64,000 nt of DNA. Origin: DYEP01 sp040755615 (GTDB taxonomy: Bacteria; Bacillota; Sulfobacillia; DUSP01; DYEP01). The stretch covers positions 1-64,000 of the forward strand of contig JBFMAL010000011.1 of assembly GCA_040755615.1 (NCBI GenBank), read 5' to 3'. The notes beneath the pieces were generated by a model that searched no databases, had not been told where the DNA came from, and saw only the letters and a program-made list of their open reading frames with translations. The translations under genes and the position numbers were made by a program. This document shows positions 1-7,918 of this stretch, one piece after another (position 1 is the stretch's first letter; every line of letters starts with the position of its first letter).

Positions 1-111
1 AAGCTCAAATTGAAACTGCCCAAGAACATCAACACCAGAGAGGAGATCGAAAACTGTTTCCAAATCAAGAAGAAGGAGTCCTGGGGACAACTTTGCCTTT
101 TCTCAAATTAG
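1..111 (+). pseudogene. 3' tail of a truncated reading frame, possibly transposase
   Basis: An open frame enters from the left edge and ends at a TAG at 109-111, giving 36 residues rich in Lys and Glu and ending in GQLCLFSN. The basic, amphipathic composition and the Gln-Leu-x-Leu-Phe ending resemble C-termini of IS4/IS1634-type transposases. That resemblance is from memory, not from a search. It could equally be the end of an intact gene lying outside the window. Confidence 0.3.
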
Positions 112-160
112 AAATGCCATACAAGCATGGATTTTAACCTCAACTGTCAAAGTCGGGACC

Positions 161-247
161 GACCTGATTTTCGCCTCAAAAACTGGGGAACTTTCCGTCA
201 AACTTCGGCATCAAAGAGATATGAGGCTCAAGTATTGTCGACAGGTC
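161..247 (+). repeat. Left copy of an ~88-nt element bounded by GACCTG/CAGGTC
   Basis: This 87-nt unit is nearly identical to 3694-3781. Both copies begin with GACCTG and end with CAGGTC, which can pair as a closing stem. Inside, CCTCA and TGAGG can pair as a second stem. The similarity fades soon after the closing half. In this copy the downstream context is only a GTG with about ten codons, so the copy looks orphaned. Confidence 0.75.
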
Positions 248-969
248 AGTTGAAGGGAAGGTGTGTGATCACTACAGCGAAGATTACTCTTTGATAATTT
301 CATATGCAACATACCGATGGATGGAGTATGCGGTTATGAAATTCGATATAACAGGGGACGGTTTTCAGTTCCGCATCAAGAAAACCGTCCCCTCCGATCT
401 ATTCGTTGTAACGCCCTTATGATAAATAACGGTCAATGCCAAGTTTCGAACACAAGCTCACGCTTGATTCTGACCGAACTGAACCTTTCACTGGAAGAGA
501 TCACGCTTGTAGTATCCACCCCTGCTCTGCATGTGTCCACTCTACCCAGCCGACAGGGTCAATAGCGGTCCTTATCCCCTCTCCCTCTATGAGGCCTCCT
601 GGCTGACGCTGTGGGTGATAAAAACGATCATGTCTTAGCGCAGTCCCCCCGTACTCCACCGGAAGGCCATAAGGGGCGGCTCCAGGTGGGCTTTCATATT
701 CCCTCAATTGCCAGGAAACATCGCCCGGCGGACCCTGCAGTGCGAAGATTATCGAATACCTCACCGACACCTTCCTCAGCCTCTGCCGCTCTTCCGCAAT
801 GGCAACCTTATCGATCTTTAGAGGGCTTCAGGCCCGCCCGCCATCGGGCTACATACTGCTCCCGCAAGGAAGCACCGTTCGCCTTCGTTAGCCGCAACCT
901 CGCCATCCGGTCTGCTCCGCGAGTGCTCCAGGCCATCGGCCGCTACGATAACGTCTTTCGCACCATCCC

Positions 970-998
970 GACCCTCTCCCCCGGTGGGGGAGAGGGGT
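970..998. repeat. GC-rich inverted repeat
   Basis: The sequence ACCCTCTCCCCC, a GGT centre, and GGGGGAGAGGGG form a long perfect-looking hairpin. It resembles REP-like intergenic palindromes. There is no T-run on either side, so a Rho-independent terminator is not well supported. Confidence 0.5.
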
Positions 999-1076
999 AT
1001 AATAGTTCCTGGCCCTCTCCCCACAGTGACATTTTCCAGGCTTCGTGATGTGCCGCTCCACCGGCCCGTATCGGAT

Positions 1077-2570
1077 CTAGGCTGATTCGTAGTAAACATC
1101 CCCCCGGGCAATCCCCTTTTCGCTCCCGATTTCCTCAATCAACCTTAGCGCTGCATCTACCATCGGTCTGGGTCCGCATAGATAGATCTTATAACCCTCC
1201 AGGTCCATCTGTTTCATCACATCGGTAACAAAACCCCGGTAACCTCTCCAGTCTTCGTCAGGGAAGGCGACGGTCTTGATCAATTCGAATTTACCGCTCT
1301 TGGCGCTCAGCTTTTCAAAATAATCCGCATAGATAAACTGGTCCGGCTTGTTAACCCCGTAGATAAGCTTTAGGTCAACAATCGAGTTGCTGCCCTCAAG
1401 CAAAGTCTTAACGACGGGGACAAAAGGCGTGATCCCGATCCCGCCGGCCACCAGTAATACTCTTTTTGCCTCCCGGTGAACAACCAGCTTATTGCCCATA
1501 GGGCCTTCCAGCTCCACCGGCATTCCAACTTCGAACTGCTCATGAATTATGTTGGAGCCATAACCGCCGGGAACCCTCTGCACGGTAACCCTAAGCCTGC
1601 TCCGATCTTTTAAATCAGAAGAAGAAATGGAATAGGCACGGTACACCTCCGGTTCAGCAGAAACCTTTACCAGAATAAACTGGCCCGGGTTGTAGTCAAC
1701 CTCGACCGGATCCACCAGGCGGAAGGTAATTTCTTTAACATCATCAGCCAGCGGCTTGATCTCCTCGACCACCGCCTGCAGCGGCATCCGGCGTTCAAAG
1801 CCCTCCAGGTCAACGTTTTCCCTAATCCTCCGGCCGTTGGCAGTATTGGCCATCCAGAGCAAATTGGCCGGGCAGTGTTCAACACAGGTCGAGCAGCGAA
1901 TACAGTTTTCATCGGCAAATTGGTTCTGCTCGTTGAAATTGCGGTATGGCTCCAACTGCATCGGGCAGACCCGGGCACAGGTCGCACAACGGTGGCATTT
2001 TTCCTTGGCCTCGATAGTCACCTTCTGATCTGTGTTCCCGTTAATTCTCAATAGCTTGCCCAGCTTATACATCAGCTGGCCAAAGGTACCCATGGGGCAG
2101 AAAGAACACCATGTGCGGGGACTGATTATCGACAAGGATAAACCGACAACCGTAGGCATCAAAAGATACTGGCGGGTAAACAGGTAGCCGAGCCGGTCCG
2201 GGAAAAGTGCAGAGCCCCAGAAGGGCATAACATTGCTCAACCTTTGGGCAAACATGAACATGTAAAAGATAAAAAAGAGCCATTTGGTAACAGGGGATTT
2301 AAAGAAAGCAGGAATCTTCCTGTTTAATGAAACGGGCAAGGCCAGGTAATCAAAAAGGCTGCCGTGCGGGCAGAGGTTTCCGCACCAGTACTTGCCTCTG
2401 AACAAACCCAAAAACATGATCGTCAGCATGATCAGGCCTACCAACAGCCCCAGTCGGGGATACAATAAACCCCCGAAAGCGATGACCGGAACAAAAATCC
2501 AGGCGAACTTGCGCCAGTTGTTGAAAATCCGGTTTGCCTTTAAATAATAAGTTAATGCCAACTTGCTCAA
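1077..2570 (-). CDS. Membrane 4Fe-4S / FAD-NAD(P)H oxidoreductase fusion
   Basis: A 497-residue fusion likely to pass electrons between NAD(P)H and a membrane or periplasmic partner. The N-terminal half is NapH/NosR-like: several membrane helices with cysteine motifs WCGNLCP (62-68) and WCSFCPMG (154-161), then two ferredoxin clusters CxxCxxCxxxCP at 192-203 and 223-234. The C-terminal half is a ferredoxin-NADP reductase-type module with RAYS for FAD (311-314), GGIGITP for the nucleotide (376-382) and a late LCGPRPM motif. The TTG at 2570 abuts the AAGGAG; a second TTG at 2561 has better spacing and may be the real start. The gene is divergent from a CstR-like repressor and shares its palindromic operators, so a role in reactive sulfur or metal stress is inferred. 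The exact substrate is unknown. Confidence 0.85.
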   Translation of the reverse strand: MSKLALTYYLKANRIFNNWRKFAWIFVPVIAFGGLLYPRLGLLVGLIMLTIMFLGLFRGKYWCGNLCPHGSLFDYLALPVSLNRKIPAFFKSPVTKWLFFIFYMFMFAQRLSNVMPFWGSALFPDRLGYLFTRQYLLMPTVVGLSLSIISPRTWCSFCPMGTFGQLMYKLGKLLRINGNTDQKVTIEAKEKCHRCATCARVCPMQLEPYRNFNEQNQFADENCIRCSTCVEHCPANLLWMANTANGRRIRENVDLEGFERRMPLQAVVEEIKPLADDVKEITFRLVDPVEVDYNPGQFILVKVSAEPEVYRAYSISSSDLKDRSRLRVTVQRVPGGYGSNIIHEQFEVGMPVELEGPMGNKLVVHREAKRVLLVAGGIGITPFVPVVKTLLEGSNSIVDLKLIYGVNKPDQFIYADYFEKLSAKSGKFELIKTVAFPDEDWRGYRGFVTDVMKQMDLEGYKIYLCGPRPMVDAALRLIEEIGSEKGIARGDVYYESA

Positions 2571-2609
2571 CTCCTTTCACTTTAATCGGCTTTTCCCCCG
2601 CAGCCGTGT

Positions 2610-2625
2610 TTACCCATGGGGGTAT
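2610..2625. promoter_or_regulatory. CsoR/CstR-type operator 1
   Basis: An imperfect palindrome of the TACCC...GGGTA type just upstream of the oxidoreductase. It matches the C-tract/G-tract operators of the CsoR family and lies 15 bp from a second, perfect palindrome. Confidence 0.55.
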
Positions 2626-2630
2626 TATAT

Positions 2631-2646
2631 ATACCCTATAGGGTAT
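2631..2646. promoter_or_regulatory. CsoR/CstR-type operator 2 (perfect 16-bp palindrome)
   Basis: ATACCCTATAGGGTAT is perfectly self-complementary and sits in the divergent promoter between the oxidoreductase (minus) and the repressor (plus). C-tract/G-tract palindromes flanked by AT are the known operator type of CsoR-family repressors. Confidence 0.65.
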
Positions 2647-2698
2647 CTGTCAAGTAGGTAAAACTTGATAAAAGGCGGCTGTTGTTGTATTGTAAGAA

Positions 2699-2712
2699 TA
2701 CCCCAAGGGGTA
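2699..2712. promoter_or_regulatory. CsoR/CstR-type operator 3
   Basis: TACCCC-AA-GGGGTA, a palindrome with a two-base centre, lies about 50 bp upstream of the repressor start. It suits autoregulation by the encoded CsoR-family protein. Confidence 0.65.
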
Positions 2713-2760
2713 AAGAGGTGGAAGGGCTCGCGAGAAACTCAGGCCCGGGAGGTGAACAGG

Positions 2761-3036
2761 ATGCCGCCGGTTCCCTGCGGTAAAGATGATTTGCTCAACC
2801 GCTTATCCCGCCTGGAAGGACAGGTGCGGGGAGTGCGAAAAATGATCGAAGCGGAAAAAGACTGCGAAGAAATTATCACTCAGCTTAGCGCTGTTCATGC
2901 CGCTCTGGAGAACGCCACGAAAATAGCGATCACCCTCTTTATTGATAAATGCCTGCTGGAGTGCGAGTCCAGGGGTGATGACCGGCGCCAGGCTATGGAG
3001 CGGCTGGCCGGGCTGCTGATCAAGGCCAGGCTGTAG
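2761..3036 (+). CDS. CsoR-family repressor, CstR-like (persulfide-sensor type)
   Basis: A 91-residue all-helical repressor of the CsoR/RcnR/CstR (DUF156) family. The ATG at 2761 is preferred over the upstream frame opening because GGGAGGTGA lies directly before it. The family signature NRLSRLEGQVRGV is near the N-terminus. Metal-sensing CsoR proteins carry Cys, His, Cys, with the His four residues before the second Cys. Here the pair is Cys35 and Cys64, and the position expected for His is Phe60. Two cysteines 29 residues apart without the histidine is the pattern of CstR, which senses persulfides through a disulfide or polysulfide link. Three palindromic operators lie upstream. The sensing assignment is inferred from residues only. 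Confidence 0.85.
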   Translation: MPPVPCGKDDLLNRLSRLEGQVRGVRKMIEAEKDCEEIITQLSAVHAALENATKIAITLFIDKCLLECESRGDDRRQAMERLAGLLIKARL

Positions 3037-3044
3037 CAGCCGCG

Positions 3045-3610
3045 CTGCCGATGGGCCAAACCCGCCTTTGCTCTTCTCCTTAAGGATGCTCGTTCGAGCT
3101 CGGTGATGATTTCGGCAGCATCCTTCAAGAGCTCTTTTGTCTGTCTTGGTCTGCTCGTAGCGGTTAACAGTGGGATACATCTGTTGTTCCTCCTTGATCA
3201 AATGCTGTTCCATCTCCATCTTCAGAGTATGGAACAGCTTGTGGACGCGCCTGAGTTCCGGGTGATTGGTCCCGTGCGCCCTCAGGACCATTGTGGTCAA
3301 CTCGCTTAAGACGGGTAAGGAGGCCTGTAGGAACGCATGGTGCGCATAACGGATATGCTCTATCAGATCTCCAAGCGGAGCGTAGCGCCAGTCAACCTGA
3401 CTGGCTTCCGCTTCCCCGGCTTTTTGGCGGGCAGCTTCAAGCTCCTACAGCACCGCCCGCTCGTCCAGGTGCTGCTCAGAGATGGCAACGCCTAAGGGGC
3501 GATGCCCGCCACAGCAGTAATCGATGTTGTACTTTCTCAAGACGTCCACAGCACTTGGGAGTGAGCGATAATATCCCCTATCTTATCAGACAGTTTGAAG
3601 CGTTTCGGCT
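3045..3610 (-). pseudogene. Broken RIC/ScdA (YtfE) iron-sulfur cluster repair protein
   Basis: On the minus strand, successive frames give a recognisable di-iron RIC protein. The N-terminal ScdA domain shows IGDIIAHS and then VDVLRKYNIDYCCGGHRPL. A hemerythrin-like domain follows, with HIRYAHHAF, RAHGTNHPEL and HLIKEEQQMYP, which supply the usual His/Glu ligands. Three lesions break it: a frameshift near 3560 after IIAHS, an in-frame TAG at 3445-3447, and a frameshift near 3110. The last part of the hemerythrin domain is missing where the gene meets the end of the CsoR-type gene. Intact RIC proteins repair iron-sulfur clusters after nitrosative or oxidative damage. No start codon is clear. 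Family assignment is by motif and order. Confidence 0.8.
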
Positions 3611-3693
3611 TGATCGGGTATCTCTTGCCCGCAGGCAAGTACGCAGGACAGACCATTCCCTCAGGAAGCATTTAGCTAAGACAAGCCGCAAAC

Positions 3694-3781
3694 GACCTGA
3701 TTTTTGCCTCAGAAACTGGGGAACTTTCCATCAAACTTCGGCATCAAAGAGATATGAGGTGTAAAGTATTGTCGACAGGTC
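3694..3781 (+). repeat. Right copy of the ~88-nt element, leader of the glucosaminidase gene
   Basis: Nearly identical to 161-247 with a handful of substitutions and one inserted base. It is bounded by GACCTG at 3694-3699 and CAGGTC at 3776-3781, which can form a closing stem. The downstream gene starts at 3801, with its AAAGAGG ribosome-binding site just after the element. This placement fits a structured 5' leader or cis-regulatory RNA. I could not match it to ydaO, GEMM or other riboswitch consensus sequences I know. Confidence 0.6.
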
Positions 3782-3800
3782 AGTTGAAGGAAAGAGGTGT

Positions 3801-5912
3801 ATGATGCATCAAAGGCAATTGTTTCTGAGGCGGCGGGTGTGGACTATTCTCTACCTGGCATTGGCTTTTGTCGCTCTGTTAACGTCCCGGGGAGTCGCGG
3901 CTGAAGTGAAGGTGGTAATTGACAACCAGAGAGTCAGTCTGTCGCCTCCACCCATGATCCAGAACGGCCGTACTCTTGTGCCGGTGCGTGCGCTTTCTGA
4001 AGCACTGAAAGCCGATGTACAATGGCATCCGGAAAGCAAGACCGTCACTGTCACAAAGGGCGAGCGGGTGGTCAAGTTGAGGATCGACAACCGCCTGTTC
4101 AGCTATACTGATGGCGTGACGGTTTTCGGGCTATCAGATGTCCCGCCACAGATCTTCGGCGACCGCACTTTCGTGCCTTTAAGACTTGTAAGCAACGCTT
4201 TGGGGTTATCGGTGACGTGGAGTGACGCTGAAAGGACCGTCTATGTGGATTCGGGAGTGCCCGCAGCGTATTCCCCGTTCTTTGATATTACGCTGCCGTC
4301 AATACAACCGGGGCAGTTCATTACCGGGATTACCGATCTCTGCGTAGAGTACGGCAGCATTCCCCCGTCCGCTGTTGAGGTGCGCTTCTTGCTCCTTGAC
4401 CCTGAGACGGGCACCGGACCGATAATCGCGCGTGGCAGTAACCCGAGAGCCACCTATCGATGGGTTCCTGATATAACGCACAACGGCGCTCGAGTGCTGG
4501 CTGCTGCGACATACGACAAAGACGGTCGTTTCTTGGCTGGTACGGTTGTCCCAGTGGAGGTCAGTGTTCTGCCCCGGGTGGAACTGAAAGGCCTGACACA
4601 GAGACAGGCGGTAAGAGATACGGTATCGTTAAGCGTGGGACTGAACTTCATCGCCCAGTATGTGAAGTATGAGATCATCAATCGGAATACTGGCAGCGTG
4701 TTGGTAACAGAGGAAATGGATCCTCAAGGTGCCTTCAACTGGATCCCTCAGGTAACAGATAACGGCTATGTTACGGTCAGGGCCATCGCCTGCGATCGTG
4801 CGGGCAACCCACATTCCAGCGACGTATTCTATGTCAGGGTGGCAGCGGAGCCAAAGATCGTGCTCGGCGGCGTATCTAACGGGGCCACCGTCACAGGACC
4901 CGTCACGCTCTGGCTTTCGCGGAATTTCCCGGTCAGCCAGGTAGAATACGTGATTATGGACACACGAACGGAAGAACAGCAAGTCTTGGCACAGATAGCC
5001 GGGTACTCCAGTTACAGGTGGTTCCCCACCCCAGCACATGCCGGGACATGGTCACTGCTGGCCAGGGCAACGGATACTGAAGGCAGGACATACACGAGCA
5101 ATGCCATCACTGTGCATGTGCCGGGCATCCCTAGGCTGCTCCTTGAAGGCGTCGGCCCGGGACAGGTGCTGACGGGGACAGTGCAGCTTAAGGCGTCGTC
5201 CAATGTTTCGCTGAGCACCATCGCCTACCATCTGATAGACCCAAAGACGGGAGAAAGACGCACCATCGCGGGCAGCAACAACCCTGGTGCGGAATACTCG
5301 TTCACGCCTTCAGCAGATGATGCCGGTGCATGGCAGATTCAGGCCGTGGGTACCACCGCTTCCGGAGACAGGATCCTGAGCGAGGCTGTGCCGGTCACCA
5401 TTTACGTCGGACCTATATACGGACCCAAGCCTGTAATAGAGAAGAGCTTGTTCCTCGAATTTGTTTCCGGGCTGGCCCTGGAATCGCAACAGGCAACGGG
5501 TATGTCCGCTGCACTCCAGGTTGCCCAGGCGATCCTTGAAACAGGGTGGGGTCAGTACACGCCTGTGGATAAGTACACGGGCAAGGTCTCGTACAACCTC
5601 TTCGGCATCAAGGGGCGGGGGCCTGCCGGTTCTGTGACCTCTAATACCTGGGAAGAATATAACGGGGTCGCGTACCGAGTCGACGCGGCATTTCGCGCTT
5701 ATAACAATACGGCCGAAAGCTGGGCGGACCACAAACGCCTGTTGCTCACAGCCAGCAGGTACGAACCTTTCCGGGCGGTGATGCATGACAGCACCCTTGG
5801 GGCGTGGGCGTTGCGGCGCGCCGGCTATGCAACCGATTCCAAGTACCCAATTAAACTGATCAATCTCATTACGCGGTATAACCTGGACCGCCTGGATCAA
5901 CTGCGGATCTAG
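3801..5912 (+). CDS. Secreted cell-wall glucosaminidase with stalk and Ig-like repeats
   Basis: A 703-residue exported autolysin-like protein. Residues 1-34 form a signal peptide (RRR, hydrophobic core, GVAAE). Residues 35-150 hold copper amine oxidase-type stalk repeats (NGRTLVPVRAL and DRTFVPLRLVSNALG), common in surface proteins of Clostridia. About four similar ~88-residue Ig-like repeats follow, each with a VxxVxY/F...DxxTG pattern. The C-terminal ~155 residues are a GH73/LytG-like N-acetylglucosaminidase domain; AILETGWGQ supplies the expected catalytic Glu and YNLFGIKG is typical. It probably cleaves glycan strands of peptidoglycan. The start follows AAAGAGGTGT. A duplicated structured-looking element precedes it and a terminator follows. 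Confidence 0.85.
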   Translation: MMHQRQLFLRRRVWTILYLALAFVALLTSRGVAAEVKVVIDNQRVSLSPPPMIQNGRTLVPVRALSEALKADVQWHPESKTVTVTKGERVVKLRIDNRLFSYTDGVTVFGLSDVPPQIFGDRTFVPLRLVSNALGLSVTWSDAERTVYVDSGVPAAYSPFFDITLPSIQPGQFITGITDLCVEYGSIPPSAVEVRFLLLDPETGTGPIIARGSNPRATYRWVPDITHNGARVLAAATYDKDGRFLAGTVVPVEVSVLPRVELKGLTQRQAVRDTVSLSVGLNFIAQYVKYEIINRNTGSVLVTEEMDPQGAFNWIPQVTDNGYVTVRAIACDRAGNPHSSDVFYVRVAAEPKIVLGGVSNGATVTGPVTLWLSRNFPVSQVEYVIMDTRTEEQQVLAQIAGYSSYRWFPTPAHAGTWSLLARATDTEGRTYTSNAITVHVPGIPRLLLEGVGPGQVLTGTVQLKASSNVSLSTIAYHLIDPKTGERRTIAGSNNPGAEYSFTPSADDAGAWQIQAVGTTASGDRILSEAVPVTIYVGPIYGPKPVIEKSLFLEFVSGLALESQQATGMSAALQVAQAILETGWGQYTPVDKYTGKVSYNLFGIKGRGPAGSVTSNTWEEYNGVAYRVDAAFRAYNNTAESWADHKRLLLTASRYEPFRAVMHDSTLGAWALRRAGYATDSKYPIKLINLITRYNLDRLDQLRI

Positions 5913-5951
5913 TCATAGCGCGCGAGCGCGGTATCTTGGAATAGACGCACG

Positions 5952-5984
5952 ACCCCGCCGCATGACCGTTGCAGCGGGGTTTTC
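5952..5984 (+). terminator. Rho-independent terminator
   Basis: ACCCCGC and GCGGGGT form a stem over a 15-nt loop, followed by TTTT. It lies 40 bp after the glucosaminidase stop codon. Confidence 0.7.
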
Positions 5985-6046
5985 CCTACTGCTCACGCCA
6001 CACCTGCCCGTGAGGTTGAAATCTCCACCATGATCCCGCATCTATT

Positions 6047-6859
6047 CTATTTCCCTCCGCTTTTTGGCGGTATTCCGACAAAGGCATCTTCGTAACCCTG
6101 TTTGCGGGCCAGATCAACAAATAAGCGCGCCTCGTGGTAGTCGTTAGCCTCGCGGATGGCCACGACGTACATCCCCTCAGGTTTGAAGGCCCATTCTACC
6201 CAGGCGGAAAAGCCTTTCTTTCGCGCAGTTGCGGCCCACCGCAGCGCATTCTCTTTGAACCGGAAGCTCCCGATAATCGCCTTGTAACGGTATGATGGCT
6301 GTCGTATATCCTCCTCTCCCGGAAGGTCACCGAGCCTGCCTCTCATGCCCCCGCTGTAGACCTTCCCGGCGGCCGCACCCACATTGCTTTGGAGGTGATA
6401 CCACAGGTCTTTCGCGTTCTCAGGCACCTCAAACACGGCGTACCCGGTGGCGGAATCACCGGGCTGGATTTCCACCTTCCAGAATACCGGCAAATCCTTT
6501 CCAAGTTCCTCGGTGAGCACGACGTCCATCTCCCAGCCCGGGATCGTCTGGGGTCCGTTCTCGAGCCGTATACTAATTGCATTTTCGACGATGAACGGCT
6601 CGTCATGGCGGTTGCCTAAGGTCATTTGCAGTATGACAAAGCAGTTGCCGGGCGAGGCCTTGTTTTCCCCGATTGCCTTCACGTACAGCGCGCGGTTCAC
6701 GACGAGTGCGACGTTGCCCGAAGCGCCATAGTTACCGGCTTCCAGCTCACCCAGTACCTCAAGGTCGGAAAGCACCCCAGCGCTGCAGATGCTGGGGGTC
6801 AACAAAAAAAGCAGGGCAAGAGCGGTCGCTAAAGAAAGTGCTCTCCTCAGATGCGGCAC
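6047..6859 (-). CDS. Exported protein with C-terminal SPOR-like domain
   Basis: A 270-residue protein starting at GTG 6859 after GGAGGTG. Residues 1-27 are a signal peptide (RRALSLATALALLFLL, cleavage near CSAG). Residues about 45-170 form a beta-rich domain similar in layout to DUF4352/immunoprotective extracellular domains. The C-terminal ~75 residues read YKAIIGSFRFKENALRWAATA through VAIREANDYHEARLF, a SPOR-like fold that binds denuded glycan strands. It is probably an envelope protein acting near the septum or cell wall. It converges on the glucosaminidase gene, with the terminator between them. The specific function is unknown. Confidence 0.65.
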   Translation of the reverse strand: MPHLRRALSLATALALLFLLTPSICSAGVLSDLEVLGELEAGNYGASGNVALVVNRALYVKAIGENKASPGNCFVILQMTLGNRHDEPFIVENAISIRLENGPQTIPGWEMDVVLTEELGKDLPVFWKVEIQPGDSATGYAVFEVPENAKDLWYHLQSNVGAAAGKVYSGGMRGRLGDLPGEEDIRQPSYRYKAIIGSFRFKENALRWAATARKKGFSAWVEWAFKPEGMYVVAIREANDYHEARLFVDLARKQGYEDAFVGIPPKSGGK

Positions 6860-6944
6860 GTATAAACACCTCCGGTCTATTCCTTCTTATATGGACGAAC
6901 AGGCTGGGGCTGGAGGTTCGCCGGCAACGCCTGCATACCGAAGG

Positions 6945-7913
6945 TCAAGTGTTTAAGACAACGGGGTTGACGGGGTTGGGCACGGGAAGACCCAAAAGGA
7001 AGTTTCTCAGGTTGGAAGCAGCTATCTTGGCCATCCGCTCCCTGGTCTTAGTAGTTGCGCTTCCAATGTGAGGGACTATAATGAGGCCTGGGGTAGTGAA
7101 GATCGGGTCGTCCATGGGGACAGGTTCTTCTTCGAAGACGTCCAGCGCTGCACCACGGATCCTTCGTTCCGAAAGCGCCTCACACAGCGCCCTCTGATCA
7201 AGTACTGCGCCGCGCGAGGTGTTGATGATGCACGCGTCTTTTTTCATTAAGGACAGTTCAGCCTTGCCTATTAATCTAGTGGTTTCCTGCGTTAACGGCA
7301 CGTGAATGGTGACAAAGTCGGATGCGGAAAGCAGTTGGGGGAGCGTCACGTATTCAATCTGATACGCTGCTTCTGCATCAGGCTTCCGGGTACGTGATGT
7401 ATACAGGATCTTCATGGAAAAGCCCCTGGCTCTCCTTGCCACGGCCTCTCCTATCCTGCCCATGCCCACTATGCCCAGCACAGATCCGGTGACCTCTATC
7501 CCGGTGAGCAGGTCCGGGCTCCAGGTTTTCCAGCGCCCCGATCTCATGAATGCCTCCGCTTCAGGTATCCTCCTTGCCAGCGCCAAAAGCAGAGCGAAAG
7601 TGAGGTCCGCAGTGGAGTCAGTGAGTACGCCAGGGGTGTTCGTCACGAGTATCCCCCGCCTGGTCGCATCCGCAACGTCTATGTTGTCGTAGCCCGCGGC
7701 GTAGTTGGATACCACGCGCAGTCTTTCCGCCCGGTCAAAGAGTTCTCGATCAATCCTGTCCGTCAACAGACAAAGCAGCCCATCCACATCCCTGACTTCC
7801 TGAAACAGTACCTCTCGCGGAGGAGGTCCATCGCCCGGCCAGACCCGTACATCAAACTCTCTCAGCAGATCCATTCCTGCCTCCGGAATTCTCCGTGTGA
7901 CATACACTTTCAA
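6945..7913 (-). CDS. D-2-hydroxyacid dehydrogenase (glyoxylate/hydroxypyruvate reductase type)
   Basis: A 322-residue NAD(P)-dependent 2-hydroxyacid dehydrogenase. It starts at TTG 7913 with GGGAGG eight bases upstream. The Rossmann motif VGMGRIG is near residue 150. The catalytic set is visible: Arg in NTSRGAVLD, Glu in DVFEEEP and His in VPHIGSAT. The substrate-loop sequence SNYAAGYDNIDV matches glyoxylate or hydroxypyruvate reductases better than phosphoglycerate dehydrogenase, and there is no ACT domain. It lies 6 bp from the stop of the upstream YvlD-like gene and is probably cotranscribed with it. Exact substrate is not proven. Confidence 0.85.
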   Translation of the reverse strand: MKVYVTRRIPEAGMDLLREFDVRVWPGDGPPPREVLFQEVRDVDGLLCLLTDRIDRELFDRAERLRVVSNYAAGYDNIDVADATRRGILVTNTPGVLTDSTADLTFALLLALARRIPEAEAFMRSGRWKTWSPDLLTGIEVTGSVLGIVGMGRIGEAVARRARGFSMKILYTSRTRKPDAEAAYQIEYVTLPQLLSASDFVTIHVPLTQETTRLIGKAELSLMKKDACIINTSRGAVLDQRALCEALSERRIRGAALDVFEEEPVPMDDPIFTTPGLIIVPHIGSATTKTRERMAKIAASNLRNFLLGLPVPNPVNPVVLNT

Positions 7914-7918
7914 GCCTT

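Larger units (their letters stand above)
112..1076. other. Gene-poor region with repeat copy and decayed sequence
   Basis: No convincing gene is seen here. The stretch contains the left copy of the 87/88-nt repeat (161-247). After that copy come a GTG and a ten-codon frame that stops at once. At 970-998 there is a palindromic C-run/G-run element (CCCTCTCCCC type). Short open frames on both strands (for example 611-1048 plus and 501-770 minus) lack ribosome-binding sites and recognisable motifs, so I treat them as chance. Confidence 0.5.

Noticed and set aside
970..998. Terminator at the CCCTCTCCCC palindrome
   Set aside because: No T-run follows on either strand.
611..1048. 145-codon plus-strand frame near the left edge
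   Set aside because: Composition is Arg/Pro/Ser-rich as in chance frames, with no ribosome-binding site or motif.
3694..3781. Known riboswitch class (c-di-AMP ydaO, c-di-GMP GEMM) in the glucosaminidase leader
   Set aside because: The conserved core sequences of those classes are not present, so it is reported only as an unassigned structured repeat.
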